DNA of 64,000 nucleotides from Anthoceros angustus (GCA_010909165.1 MU008192.1:552364-616363), one strand, 5' to 3'; shown: positions 35,246-48,690, counted from the stretch's first letter. Numbers and translations are program-made. Notes: generated from the sequence alone by a model not told the origin.

Positions 35246-35259
35246 AAGTGCTCTCGCCC

Positions 35260-35643
35260 TCAAGTCCGGCTCGAGCCCAGGAATTCGGCTCGTTCAAGCG
35301 CGCCCGCTTTCGATGCAGTAACAACCCGGAGGTCCCATGCGCTGGTTTCATAGAACAGCTCACCAAGCCGCTCGTAGGATAGATCGTCGCGAAGCAACTG
35401 CTCGTCGAGCAGCCACACGCGCTCACGAGCGACACGCACGGCATCCTTGAAGGCGCGCGACATTGCGCCACCAATTCCGCGATTGAACCGCTCATGGTAC
35501 GAGTCGTTCTCGGGAAAGAACTCCAAATCAGCCTCAACATAGCCTCGCTCTCTCAGCACCATCGTTGGCCACAGAATTTGCGGAGCCAAGCCGGTAGCTG
35601 GCTTAGTCTCGACGATCGGGGAAAGGATGTTTCTAAAAGCCAT
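35260..35643 (-). CDS. Bacterial-like ORF, truncated at both ends by joins
   Basis: A 127-residue frame starts at ATG 35643 and reads MAFRNILSPIVETKPATGLA, then VRVARERVWLLDEQLLRDDL and LRVVTASKAGALERA. Its GC content, codon choice and style are proteobacterial and unlike the surrounding repeats. The ARERVWLLDE block is reminiscent of the start of phospholipase-D-like domains, but I cannot confirm that. Bacterial-type coding appears to end near 35290, where EcoRI and XhoI recognition sites lie within about 20 bases and AT-rich plant sequence resumes. The other side ends six bases from an N (35649). A chimeric join or cloning artefact is more likely than a functional gene. Confidence 0.5.
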   Translation of the reverse strand: MAFRNILSPIVETKPATGLAPQILWPTMVLRERGYVEADLEFFPENDSYHERFNRGIGGAMSRAFKDAVRVARERVWLLDEQLLRDDLSYERLGELFYETSAWDLRVVTASKAGALERAEFLGSSRT

Positions 35644-35649
35644 TGCCTN

Positions 35650-35887
35650 CCTATTTCCCGAGGTCCAAGGAATTTACGGAACCTATCATGCCTATATGTG
35701 CTCCTATCTACCCATGCTTCCTGCGGTCCAGAGCCTCCTACGAGTTGTGACTCATAAGCCGAACTTCCCCGGACGTCAGGCCACCTTCCTACGGCTCTAT
35801 AGGTCCTACTTCCTACCTGCAAGCGACACTACCATCCTCAGCGTCGGTCCCCCTTGGCGTGGGGTGACCAAAATTCTTTGTTCCACA
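35650..35887 (-). repeat. Fragment of the element-1 LTR family
   Basis: The segment aligns with 32.39-32.63 kb: shared GGAACCTATCATGCCTATAT, CCGAACT, and the terminal TTCCACA at 35881-35887. It starts right after the N at 35649. It is a diverged relative of the element 1 LTRs. Confidence 0.8.
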
Positions 35888-36959
35888 GTCGAAAGGAGAT
35901 GCCTGTACGTGAAGCAGGCGGTCGAGGATGCGAAGGTTTGGAGTGGGGACTATCGATTCAAGTCACCACCAAAAAGATTTTGGAGACAGGGTAGTGGTGG
36001 CCCACAATGTAGGCCACCAATTTGTGAAGAAGTGTGATGCTTGTCGTGGTCGGGAAGCGTGCCGACAACACAATGGTAGTTGGTGCCTATTTGCAGCACC
36101 TTCGAAAAGTGGGGTATTGACTTCATTGGACCCATACAGTCTATGACAAGGCACACACAGAAGAGATATATTCTGGTGGCAACCAATTACTGCACCAGGT
36201 GGGTTGAGGCAGTGGCGACAAGGACAGACTCTGCAAGTACCGTGGCAAAGTTCATCTATGAGAATATCATAACCTGGTACGGATGTTCGCTGCAGTTAGT
36301 AAGCGATAGGAGAACTCATTTCCTCAATGATGTGGTGGCTGCCATGACGGAGTATTTTGGTATAAATCATCGCAAGACGACACCCTACAATCCCAAGGCT
36401 ACTTGAGTTGTGGAGAAGACAAGCGGACAAATGCGGATTACGAACAAGCTCACGATCAATTCGCTCCATTTGGATGCAGGATACCACCATCGACGACCTT
36501 TGTGGGCTTTGAGAGAAGGTGACTACCCAACGAACTCCGTATTACTTAACCTATGGGCATTCCCCCGTCATGCCAATCGAGTTCGAGGTACCAACGTTTC
36601 GGGTGATGATGGAGGGGCGGCTAACTAAGGAGGAGAGTCAATTGGAACGGCTGCTGAGGTTTGTGCAACACACAGAGGACCGGGAGGAAGCCCAGCAGAG
36701 AATGCAGCAGGTACAGAACCAACAAAAGATTTGGCATGATCGGCAGTTGCGGAACCAGGAGTATGTGAAGGAGGGAGACCTGGCCCTCCTTTACGACAGT
36801 CGCCACATGCATTTTCCAGGAAAACTTCACTTAAGATGGATGGGGCCGTACCAAGTAGTGCATGTATACGACAACGGGTCCATCCAACTAAGACAGTTGG
36901 ATGGCGAACTGTTACCCACCCACGTGAACGGGTGGAGGGTGAAGAAGTACTATGCTTAG
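35888..36959 (+). pseudogene. Gypsy integrase fragment, plus strand
   Basis: Zinc-finger debris near 36.0 kb (KKCDAC) is followed by the core domain FEKWGIDFIGPIQ with VEAVATRTDSASTVAKFIYE (36080-36406). After a frameshift and short gap comes a 147-codon C-terminal frame (36519-36959) with TPYYLTYGHSPVMPIEFEVP and a final VNGWRVKKYYA. It is less damaged than the integrases of either giant element and on the opposite strand. A purine-rich ACAAGGAGAAAAC then TGTGGACTCCC at about 36972-36995 may be its polypurine tract and LTR start. Confidence 0.8.
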
Positions 36960-39170
36960 TGTTGGTGTAGACAAGGAGAAAACTGTGGACTCCCCCTTAG
37001 GAAGGTAATAGACAGTTTTTTTGTGGTTTTCGTAAGTGTTTGGGTGGGAAATAAGGCGGAAAAAGGGGAAATAAGGTTGAATAGGGGAATGGCAATGGAC
37101 GGCAGAAGGCGATGGGGTCGAGTACGCGGGACGCTCCGGGTAGGTCACTCCGGACTACACTCCGAAGTAGGCCACTCCGGACTAAACCCCGGAGTAGAAC
37201 ACGGTAAGTCCGCTGGAAAGGGTAACTTCGGAAAAGGGGTGGAGCGTAATAGGCAAGGGGGCCACGTGTATGGTGCTGAGATGAGGACGGGCTTGCGGGG
37301 ACCGATCAGGTTGTCGGTGACGTTATGAGCGGTAACCACGACCCAAGGACATGCACCAAGAAGGTGGCCGCGTAAGGCTAGAGTACATGATGCGGACCCT
37401 GAGGTTACTAGCGAAAGGGCGTCTTGCGCTTGATTCTCCCAGCGCTCGGCCTTTCGAGAGGCCATTCTCTCGACCAACCTCTCAGCAATTTTTGCGCTCA
37501 CTCGCACTCAGGTATTCCGCTCTCTAGCGCCTTCTCTTGAAGCCAGCATATCGCTTAGCGGTCTCGCCTTGAACTAGCTCACCGGAAGGCTTAAGCGGGA
37601 GCATCCTTGCCCACCATCCCTCAGCAGCAAACTAGCCGGAGTGCAAGCATGGGTCCCAAGAAGAGGCGGGCAGTGCAGGAGCCACGGTGCTGTAGAAAAA
37701 ACATCGTCTGGCGCTACACATTTCGGCCCTTGGCTGGCTGAGGTGGAGGAGCTGGTGCAGGAGTGGCACCTAGACATTTTCTAGGCCGTATGGACTTTTG
37801 ATAGCATGGCGTTGGTCCGGGAATACGCCCGGAAGATGTTGGCAGCAGCCACCAAATCCGTCCGCTCCAAGAGCTTGTGAGAGGATCCGAGGAGGTGGAC
37901 TATGGAGGTCCTTAGGGCGGTCTATGATCGCCTAGGAGAGGAAGTAGGGGGCATAGTACCGGAGCCCGTAAAGGTGAAGGGGAAGGTGGAGGCCGTGAAG
38001 GTAGCGCTCCTGAGGCCGAGGACGTAGCGGTCCTCTAACGGGTGGCTTATGTTGGACCTACTGGACCAACATGCTGCTTTTGACTGCACTACCTCATGGC
38101 ATGCCTCTTGGATTTACCTAGCAATATGGTAGTCTGCCATGGGAATCCATCTTCTCCAAACTTGTTTGGCCTATATATTGATGAGGTGGAATGAAGTTGG
38201 ATTGCGGAGTGTGCAGATCGTGGCCGTCTCCCCTAGCTAGATCCCCCCTGCTATATGCGTGCCGTGATACTTCAAATGTGTACTGGGAGATGGCATTGTG
38301 CTTTTGGGTCACCTGTGCCGAGGGCCTTCAAGGACAAGTGGATGTATCATGGCACTTGGGCGAGGCCGTGGAGTGCCAAATAAAGGGGTTTGGTTTGGTT
38401 TGGTTTCCTTTGGTTTGGTGAGCTATGCCTACCTATTTGACTACCTATTTGCCTACCTTTTTTTGTTGTTGACTACCTATTTGTCCTATACCCGGTCTCC
38501 TCTCTCTCCTGGGTGGCGAAGATTGCTCGTCCCTTTGGAACATGGTCACGAGGTAGACCACCTTGGTGACAATCTTGGTTTTCTGCCGCCCTTGAGGCGA
38601 GAGAGGGATTGGGGAGTGATCATCTTGCCCGTGTGCTCGGTCGAGGAAGCTAAGGAGGCGAGGAGGCCTACCACCGTCGGCGTTGTCTCCATTCATTATC
38701 CATGTGTGGGGACACCTCAGCCTTCTAAAGGGAGGGGAGGAGGCGGCGCTTGAGGAAGGGGTGGCGACCTGCCGGGGAGGCGGGAGAAGAACGAGGCAGG
38801 AGGCCGCCGCCCAAGACAAAGCGCACCCGGAAGGCCAGGCGGGAGGTCGGACTCCATCCAGGGGCCGGACCCCCTCTCCTCAAGGAAGTATGGGAGGATA
38901 TTCACTTCCTTCTCTTGGTTCCCCACGAACAGCCATACTGAGGGGCTACTACGGCCAGGGGATGGAGATGGTGAATGCCCGCAGCACACTTTCCGGACCA
39001 AGCCGTAGAGCCTCAAGCCGGACCGGGAGGAAGCAAAGAAGAGAAGCAGGCGCCCAATTCCACCATCCCAAGGATAGCTCCGGTGCCTTACCTTTGCCAG
39101 GTGGCGGGGAGGCGAAGAGCCGGTGAGGAGGCGGGCAATGCTGCCCAGGCGCGAAGTCATGGCGGCAAGC
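36960..39170 (+). other. Retroelement-derived sequence, possible gag and LTR pieces
   Basis: After a candidate LTR start near 36985 the DNA is GC-rich with purine-rich plus-strand open stretches (around 37.65-38.03 kb and 38.68-39.13 kb, up to 147 codons). These have basic, Gly/Arg-rich composition and no domain I can name. A TTTGGTTTGG run lies near 38390-38420. Element 2 interrupts this sequence at 39171. Confidence 0.35.
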
Positions 39171-42100
39171 TGTGGAGTGTGAATTTGTGTCTAGGGACAC
39201 CGTGAGGTCCACATTCACCCTCAATGTCGTTGTAGGCTTAGGATTCGCTCCCAAGGGAATGGTTTGTGCCAAGACGCCTTCTATCATCGACCTTCACCTA
39301 AGTCAAGACTTGCTATTACTCCTCTTACCTATCTACTCAACCACTACTACTACCTAACTACCACTCTTGTCCACACCTCTTATTCCACGGCCAAATCTTT
39401 TCCACGCGGTGGCTCTCACTCACCGGTAGTTGCTTGACACCAGGTGGGTCCCACACCAAACCCTAGCGACTTATTTCCGGCCGCGGCGCGCGGATCCCCC
39501 AGGCGTCACCGTGCGGACTTTATTCTGCACTCCATGCACACACACACCGATTCCTAGGGACCTAAATTCCACAAATCCCTCACACACACACAAAGGCGCC
39601 ACACTCACACAATTTTAAGGAGCTGTTCCCCTTGTGCACACTTCCACCGTGACCGGTTTGGTTTCTTTTGGATTCACACAATCTCTAGTCTCAATTAGTT
39701 CCCCTTCTCAACTCCTCTCACACCTCGCCAGCGTCTGATGTTTAGTCACTCCTTCACCCAATCTTCTCTCTCTCTCTCTCCCTCAATTCGCCGGCTTCAA
39801 CCATCCACTCAACACTTCTCTCTCAATTTGAACACAACTAGCGGACAAGTGTGAAGGAGAAGAACCCCAGGCGTCACGGAGGCGTTCGAGCTCCAGACCG
39901 CCCGCGCCAATCCCTTGGTTTCCTCCTCCTTTGTCGGCAAGATTGCTATCACCCCTCCTCCCAGTTGCGGAGCAAGCTCTCGACCACCCCTAGGGCGTCT
40001 GCGCACCACCTCTGTCGGACGTCTCCAACCAGCCACGCAGTGGGGATCTCAACCGGGGTTATCGGCGTGAGGGACCTAATTCGCCCCTCTTATACATCGG
40101 TGGGGCACCACCCGGATTTTAGGTCCTAAGATGGCTATCACGAAGGGGCCGCCCCGGAGCGATCCTAGGTCGTCGGCATCCTAACCAAATTATCTTTAGG
40201 TTGCTACCACCTCGGCCCTCGCTATCTCGCCCTACCTCGACTTGGCTGCTCGTCCTCCATTGCTGCCGCCACGAGCTCTCGCCACGCGGTGGGAGTTCTC
40301 CACACTACTTCCACCTCACATCCGCGTCGAATTTGAGGTGTACGCCTGGGGCTTCGCATCTTCCGCGCCTTTATTGCGAGGATTATTCGGTTCCTCGTCC
40401 ACCCAAGCTGGACCTCCTCCTCGCTCAACTCCTCCAAAGTCGCCTCGCATAATAGGAGCCAACCCCCACACCGGCGCGATGGTAGAAGTATGCACGCCGG
40501 GTCCTCACTTGCGATGGGTAGGATCCCTCCTATTTCCCACGCACATGGGCGGTGAGGTTAAGCACGCGTTCTCCATTCACATATAGACCGGCACATAAGT
40601 TTCCTCATCCATGTGCCGTATATATAGGACCCCTGCACGGTGAGGTGCTTACCCCCTCCTCCGTAGGCTACACACGGTTGCACGGCCTATGTCCTCGCGA
40701 GGCGCCACGCACCACGCCGCCCCGCTGCCCGGGTTGGTTGCGCCAATGTCGGTGGCGGTTTCGACTACGCGGTAGTGGACTCCACGTCGTTCGTTCCTTG
40801 TAGGTGAGGTTTCGGCTACCTCGGTTCTTCTTCCTTCCGGTAGTTCCGCTACTCGATCGTGGTCACCTTCCCGCCCCTTCCCTTTGTCTTTTACGGCGGC
40901 CCGTGCCTCATCCGCTCCTTATATCGCTCCGCTAGCTTATGGGCCTTTTCCACCGAGGCCGCCTCCTCTGGGCTCGCAACAACTCCCCTGCATCTCTGGT
41001 TCGTCTCGTGGGCATCCTTAATTTGAGCCATGAGTGCTTCCTGCTCGTCATGGCTTGCAACTTCTCACAGGCCTGCACAAATCTTCTTGAATCTTGGCCC
41101 TTATTTCCTCTAGGTTCCGCTTGTCTTCCTCCGATTGCTTGCTTGGCCTCCTCTTCGTCAAACTGGCCTTCACCACTTCCTCCTCCGCCCAGGCCGGTGA
41201 GAGCTAAAGCCGCTTGATCCAACAAATGCTTGGGCCCGGATCATCGTGGTCGGCTCACGCAAGTCCACTTGTTGTGGCCCGCGCGACGCCATCCTCCTGT
41301 CGAGAACTTTCCTCCCGGCAGTGCGCACCCTCACCAATTCGGTTGCATCCACCTCTGTTGCCGGTGGAGTCCCCTTGAAAATCTCTTCCCATCTTTGAGG
41401 GGTCCGCCTCGAGGTCGACCTAAACCCTCGGAGTTGATTCATCATCGCATCCGGTCGCAAAATTGTCCTCGGATCGCGCCTCCTCGCCACCTCCAAGCTG
41501 CGCGCTTTCATTTCTGTAGCCGCGCCGTTTTTGACTGGTAGCGTCCGCCTCACCTTTTTTGATGCCGCCTTTCACCCCGGTCTTCCTCCTTTTCTGGTGG
41601 GAATTTCCTTCTCCTCCTCCAGGCTGTCGACTCCCGGCTATCCGATTTTTCCTCCTTGGGCTCCTCCGCCTTCCATTTCACCTCCTAACGGCTTCCACAT
41701 GTGGAGGGAGGCTACAATCTCCACCTCGGGCAGTTAGCGTAAACATAAAGATGGACGATGGTGAGATTAGAGAGGGAGGCGGAGGAAATCAAGTTCAACC
41801 TCTCTTCACACAACAAGAGAATTCGCCTCAATCGATCTTCTTGACCACTTCATGAAGGAACAGTGGTGGTCGACAAATAATCCGCTTCTTGTCTGCGAAA
41901 CATAGGAGCCACGGCGGACCCATCAAGCTGTTGCCAAATCCCTCGTCAACCACGTTGGGTTCGGTCGCGCTTTAACGGGCTGCTGCCTTCGTGCTTCTTT
42001 CTGGGCGGCTCCATCACCAACCCGCCTCCTCCTTCTTCGCCCATACACCCTTCTAACCGCTCCGGTCCCAATCCTGCGGCTTAAATCCCCCCTTTGGTGT

Positions 42101-42879
42101 TGTCCTTGGTGTGCGCACACTCCTGCACCAGTCGAGTTCATGTAATTCCGCTCTTCCATGAAACCCAACCCGGCTCCTTCACCCTCCCAGCTCGAACTTT
42201 CCAATGATCCATGTTCGGCCATTGGGCAAGCACAATTTCTGGTGACCTTGGCGCCATCCTCTCACGGTCTTCACGGTCTCGCGCCACAAACCACGCCACC
42301 TCGCTGCGAATTTCTGTCGGTCTCGGTTCCTACCTCCTCAAGGCGCGCGTCATCGCGCCTTCCTCCTCGCGCCTCGCGATATCGGCGGGGGTTGAGCTCC
42401 TTCCCGCCGTCGTTGCGCCTCTCCTGATCACGGTGCCCCCGGACCGCTCCTCGACGTCGCGCCCGCGTCGCGCTCCGCTCGCTCCGTCCGGCCGCGTTGC
42501 GCTCCGTTGTTTGAGCGGATTACATCATTCCTAGGGTTAAGTTTCCCGGTTCCCCTACTCTGTTAAACCTCTCTCACATCCCAATCCACAACCCACACTC
42601 ATTCATTCTGGCGTCGGTCGACCCCAACTTATAGACCTATCACTCTAATTATTCCAAACCCCTATCTCACATATATAGACTTTTTAGGGAACATTCGAGT
42701 CCATGGGCCAAGGAACACCAAATTCCGGACCATTTATTTTCTAACCTAAAAATAAAACAAAAGAACTCCATAGGCCAAGGACATTTTTCTATGAATATCC
42801 CCCTACCAACCCGACTTATTTTCACACCACTCCCAAAAACAAAACACTTGAGGGCACAGTTTCCAAGTCGATCGTTACA
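39171..42879 (-). repeat. 3' LTR of gypsy element 2 (about 3.7 kb)
   Basis: It is bounded by TGTGGAGTGT at 39171 and GTTACA at 42879, next to the polypurine tract. It is about 0.2 kb shorter than its partner through many small deletions. Confidence 0.85.
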
Positions 42880-42899
42880 TACTCCCTTCTCATTTGTTG

Positions 42900-44060
42900 G
42901 CGTCCTCGCCAACTTATAATACTTCTTGACCCTCCACCCATTGACTCGGGTTGGTAGTGGAGGCCACCTAGTTCTTGCGGTTGCGGATCCATTTGAAGAC
43001 TTGAGAACCCTATATGGCCCCATCCATCGAAGGTGGAGCTTGGGAAAGTGCATGTACCTATTGTCGTGCAATGAGGCCAAGTCACGGAACTACCCACTCT
43101 TGCTTCATTTGTCATGCCATATTTTCCGTTTCGCTGAATATCTGCATGACGCTCACGCCTGTTCCCCTATCCTCTGTATGTTTAGCGGTGACCAGGCGTT
43201 CGGTGACTTTCCTCTATGCGGTTAGTTTCCGATCGCGGTGGGAATTTCAAACTCAATAGGCATTAGAGAATGGCCGTGTAGGTGAGGTACGGTGTTTGTT
43301 GCGTTGTTATTTTCTCTGCGATATGCCCGGGCGGAGTGAAGCTTAAGATCCCTCGCGTATTCCACCGTTAGCTTGTTGAGGATCACCACAGAGCCCATTC
43401 GCCTTTTCCGTTAAGCCATTTGCCTTGGGATTATAAAGTCGTTTTCTGTGGCGACGTTGAAGTAGATCGTCATATGAGATATAACCGTTGAAATGTGACC
43501 CTCAGACAAGCTCCAAGGGACGACCATATCGAGTGATAATGTCATTTCGAGGAACACTACATGAGGCGCACCTTGTGCTTCCACCATACGTGCAATAGTC
43601 TGTGAGGATGTATTGGTTTTGTCGCGTCTCGTTTTGGGCGTATGGGACCAACAAAGTCTATTCCCCATTTCTCGAATGGCGCGGGGCCAATATCGGAACC
43701 ATTGGCCATTGAGTGGTTCGGTTTCCCAACCCTCGGCGGGCATCGCAGCGTTTAACAAACTCCTAGCATCACGATGCATGGTTTGCCACCAATACCCGTT
43801 TCAAGCACCTTCTTGCACGTGATATATGTCCTCCGCTTCCCCTCGTGCATCTCGACTTTCGGATAACTGCTCCTTGTTACCCATAACTTTGTCCATCCAT
43901 CCGGTCCGACTTGCAGATTGTCTTTCGTCGTACAAGACGTGAATAGTGCCTGCTTGCGGGTTTTGAAAGATCCGATGGTATTTTCCCGTTTCCAATTCCA
44001 TCATCTCCTCGTGAGTGGGCCTTGTGTATCCGTTCTCCCTTCTCATTTCGAGCCACCATT
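42900..44060 (-). pseudogene. Integrase of gypsy element 2
   Basis: Minus-strand pieces include a core-like stretch at 43411-43779 (WWQT-type zinc-finger end, then a broken catalytic core) and a C-terminal part RYMHFPKLHLRWMGPYRVL with RVNGWRVKKYY ending near 42.9 kb. The tail closely resembles the plus-strand integrase at 36.9 kb. Confidence 0.65.
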
Positions 44061-44639
44061 TACCCTCGCCTTATGGTTCGTGCCTTCCCCTCTAACTTTC
44101 ATGGACAGCTTCATCGGAAAATCGTCGTTTTGGTCCTGTAACCTCCTCTGTTTCGACCTCGAAATGTAATCGCATTCACATGTTTACTCCCTCCTCTGGT
44201 CTCCACCGTGAGCGTGAATTCTTGCGGAGTAGGATCCATCTTGCTATGCGTCCGGACAAGTCGGTTTGTTTACGGTGTTTGAGGCGAAGTGGTCCACATG
44301 GAAGACGAACTCGTGGGATAGCAAATAGTGGCGAAACTTGCGAGTACACCATCCCTAGCCTCCCTCTCGGTGGTGGTATACTTCTTTCTGCGTCGGTGCC
44401 TCCGATTGGATAATCGTGCTTCTTGTCATCCCTTTGGCTTAGAATGGTACCGATTGCATAGGCGAACGTCTACAAACACGTGGAACTTCTTGCTCAGTCG
44501 GCCCCGGCGTGTCTTGTGATCGGTGGTCGAAGATCATTGAAGGCCTCCTCTCGTTTTTCGTCCATTCCCTCACGGTCCTTGCGAAGCATTACGTAGCGGA
44601 GCTGCCCTTACGGAGAAATTCTTCACAAACCTTGATAAT

Positions 44640-45340
44640 AGCCTACCATTCCGAGGAATCCCTAAGCTCCTTGATGTGGTAGGTGGCTTGAGGCGGTAAT
44701 GATTTTGACCTTATCGGTCGACCTCTATCCCGCGCAATGCGGTGCCCCAACAAAATACCCTCGGCATGCCGAAATAACATTTCTCGGGATGTAGACACAA
44801 TTGTGCTGACACCGTTCGGACATTTGCGAAGGTGGTTGAGGTGATCTTTCCGCTCCAAACACGCGAAGTCATCCGAAGACCTCCATGAAGTCCCTAAGGT
44901 ATTCCTTGAAAATCTTGACAATGTCGCATGAAGGATCCACGGTGCCCTGTTAATCCGAGCGCACTCCGTTTGTAGGCATAGGTTCCCGATCGTAGTGAAG
45001 GTGTGGCCAATCACTCTCCACGAGATGTGGGTTATACCCGAATACCCATCCGAGCAGGTAGACCATTCTCCACGCAACTAAGTCCGATGTTGTCTATGAA
45101 TGGAAGCGGGTAATGGTCTTTTTGGTCACCTTGTTTAACTTCCTCCAATCTGGCAGTATCTTCCCTTCTTTTTGGGAACCACCACAATTGGGGCTACCCA
45201 CTCCGATGTCACAATAGGATATATAGCGTCCATAGTAAAGCTCCAATTGTTCCTTTACCTTCGAATACTTTGGATTTAGCTTGTATTGCGGTATCCGGGT
45301 ACGCACCGGCTCGAGATCAATCTTGTGCTCCCCACTCCCT
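44640..45340 (-). pseudogene. Reverse transcriptase of gypsy element 2
   Basis: The minus strand reads YKLNPKYSKVKEQLELYYG and then LPDWRKLNKVTKKTITRFH (45094-45306). Degraded middle and C-terminal pieces follow (EGILLGHRIA near 44.75 kb). The catalytic FLDD-type box is destroyed by indels around 44.87 kb. Confidence 0.7.
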
Positions 45341-45899
45341 CGGTATACCCTTCATGTCGTAACGTCAAAAGCAAAACGTGGATAAATTCCAACAATTTGT
45401 TTCATACCCCTTTCCAAGTGCATCATCATTCGAAAACTTAAGGACCTTGCCCAACACTTCCACATCCTTGACCTCATCCGTGCATGCCACTCTCTTTCCA
45501 CCGGCGGATGTGATGCCAACCCTTCCTCCATTTCTTGGTTCTCCTTGCGCATTCCCCATTCCGGAATCGTCAGGTAAAACGTGAGACACCCTCCTCGCAC
45601 CCTCCAGTTTGTCCGGATCGTCGCTCCGGCTCACCTCTCCTTCTTCCTCGACCTCGTCTGGCCTTCGGTCCTCTCCGACACCTTGTCAATTGTGACTCCA
45701 TAGCACCCTAATAGGTTGATGGAATGGGAATATCTCTCCGTGGTCCTCTTCATCGACCACGAAATATGCGAATGGGAATTTCTCCTTCATCCTCTCCCCG
45801 GAGGTATCTTGAGAGGTGTATCCCTCCGTTTCGTGGGTGTCTCCCCTGCGTATCTGCTCCAAGTCAAACATATCCTTCCTCCTTAATTTTGGGGTCCCG

Positions 45900-46200
45900 G
45901 TCAGGTTTGAATCCCACTTCCTTTCTTGCCCATTTGAAGGTGCAACGTGCCCCATACATCCATGTTCGTCAATGAGAACCTCATACCTGGCGCTTTTTGT
46001 TTAATGACCACGTAGTCCATGAGGTGCGGAATGGTACCAATATGGGTTAGGACTCCGTCAACTCCCCTAGGCGCCATTTTGGACATGTCCGGAACACCTT
46101 TGATGTATGTTCTATCGCAACCCAAGCTTAGGCGGTCTCCTCTGTCATGATGTTGACTGACCCGGAATCTAGCGGCACCTTCTTGATTACACATCCCCAA
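45900..46200 (-). pseudogene. Possible retropepsin region of gypsy element 2
   Basis: Across frames the minus strand gives a VNIMTEETA-like start (about 46.14 kb), then LGCDRTYIKGV and THIGTIPHLMDYVV. This parallels the protease region of element 1. No intact catalytic triad can be read. Confidence 0.4.
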
Positions 46201-47919
46201 TTTCTATCAGCTCAGTCACAGTCCATCATGGCCACCATATTCACAGGGGGTTTTCGGCCTTGGGGTGGAAAGGTTCCGTCTCTTCTTGGGTTGTGCCGCC
46301 TTCAATGCCCCACCAGTTCTTTGGCGGTCTGGATTGTCCACGAGAAGTCCGTTATCATGAACTTTTGGTCCATGATAGCGTCATAAATTGAAAGGAACAC
46401 TGTTGTGCTTTCTTTCTCCTTGCCAACCCCACCGTCATTTCAACAAGCGGTAGCTCTTTGATGTTGCGGTCGTTGAAGCAGGCTGGCGTAGGTGGGTCGG
46501 TGGGTCGATGGCCAAAATACGAGCCGTCTGTTCCGATTCTTGTCGGATCATATCCATAACCTTCCCCCGACATCGGAAGCGACTCATCCTTTTTCCTCTT
46601 GCGGGTTTTCGCCCCATGTGTCGACTCGAGTCCCACCCGTCCTCCTCGTTTTGCACTTCACCCTCGAATCCAGCGGTCTCGGCTGCTAAGGGAGTTACAC
46701 TGTGATGCCATCCGAAATCGCAACCCTCGCGTTAAGTGTGGCGTTAGTGCCTTGCTCCCGTCCATTGGATTCGCATGCCCTTTTCGGCGATTCCATCAGT
46801 CCCTCGTCGGCCTTTTGTGGTTGGACTTCTCTTCCTTCCCGCTTTGATGAAGGCGCCTCTTCCTCCTCACTTGCGGACGTTATGGAAGCTCCCACTCCGT
46901 TCTTCTTCCTTTTTTCCCCCTTCTTAGGGTGTCCTTCCTCTCGCCCGCTCCAGCGAGCATCGCCAGCGGGGTTCCGTAATACCCACTATCCACATCCCCA
47001 ACCCTTCCGGGCTCCTCGATGCGGCCTCGGAATCCTCCCATACTGACCATGGCGCATCTTGACTTGCATTGCGGCAGGCTTTCTTTATGCGGGGGTGGTG
47101 AGGTTGGCGATCCTCACTGTTTTTATGCAGGGAGGGCCTGCCACTCGTGACTGATTGCTTGCGGTCCACACACCTTTCAAAATCACCATTCCCTGGCGAG
47201 ATGCGGAGGGGCATCCAGCAGCAAGATGCGAACCCTCGGCAATTGTAACCTCGGCACTCATTTGCGGGGTTCCTTGCCATCGATTGCGAATGCCCATGCC
47301 GGGTTTCAAACTCGAGGTACAAAGTTTTGGTACCGAGATCGGTGTTGCCTCTTGAATTTGGTATGTATCTTCCAAGCACATCTCCTCATCCTCTTCCTCG
47401 TAGCCCGATGGTTGCACTTTTGTTTGTGTGAGTTCGACCTCGAGTGCCCTGCACACAAGTTGAGCGAAGAGATTCGCCCGCTCCGGTAACCCTTCTTCTA
47501 TCATGGTCCTTGATGGCATTAAGATGGAGTTTCTCGGTTTGACCATCATTTCCTCCATCTTGTTCCCTTGTTGCTCCACTTTTTGGCTCTGTTTCCACCT
47601 CTCTTCTCACACTCCGTCCTTTCGTGCATATAGCGCTCCTTCCCTTTTGCACGTCGTCTTGTTTCCGATCATTTTTCCCTTCTTCCTTCTATCCCTTGGT
47701 TGCGCTCACCTTAATTCTCCTCCGAATCCTCGCTGGTCTCCTCTTAGTGGAGCTACCCGAGTCGTTGAAAACTATCCTCCTCCATGGGCTCATCGGAGGC
47801 GAATAGTACTTCTTCTTCTTTTGTATTTCTTTTTGTCCTTCCGCGCCCTTGTTCGAGTTCTTCTTCTCTTCCGCGTTGGACTCCTCATAGTTCGGGCGAC
47901 TTTAATCGCCCGATCCAAA

Positions 47920-48690
47920 TCTTTCTCACGAGGCATGCGTGCCTTCCCATCTCGCGCCCAATCCTCTTGCAAACCGGTGAATGGCCATTAGCTCAGTGCG
48001 GACCGGCCCGATCCGTGGGTGGAACCTTTCCACATAAGCTGCGGGGTCTCCTTCTTCCCTCTCCGCAATCCCTCGAGTTTGGACAAGACATATCCTTCCA
48101 CATCGACCCCTCGATCTTTCACAAAAGCTCTCTTCAAGGCCCCAAAGTAGGCGGGGTGTGGCGAAGCTATGTACTCCGCTTGTACCACTTGGCGCGCTCG
48201 CGTAAGACTCCATAAACAGCGGGCACGATCGCATCCTCACGGTTGTGGCGTCAACTCAAAGCAGCTCGACAAACTCGTCGGGATCCTCATGGCCCTTCTT
48301 TTCTCCGCGGGTAAGATTGCTTAGTAACAAGCACGGTCGCCATAACTACCGGGTAGTACTTTCAGCAGCTAGTTGGCGGCCACTACGTCGGTGACCTCTA
48401 CATTCACGAAGTTTGGGGACGCGGTGGTCTAGGCAACTGGAGGCGAGATCAAAAGACAAGTGGAATCGGGTACGGCCCCTTGTACCGCTTCGTAGTCGAG
48501 TTGGGAATCGAATCCGATAAGATCCGATCCCAACAGTTGACTCCACCCCTCTTCCTCGTCCGGCAAGTGTGATCTCCGCGTGCTCTCCTCGTAACTCTGC
48601 AATCTTTCCGCTTGGCGTTGCCGTCTTGCGAGCGTTTCCCCAGTCGGATCGAATCGCTTGTCTCCACCGAGGCATCCATCAATCTAGTAA
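47920..48690 (-). pseudogene. Gag region of gypsy element 2
   Basis: Minus-strand frames contain AAYVERFHPRIGPVRTELMA then FARGLGARWEGTHA, matching the style of plant gypsy gag capsid segments. The upstream part (48.35-48.69 kb) is Arg-rich and broken. Confidence 0.5.
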
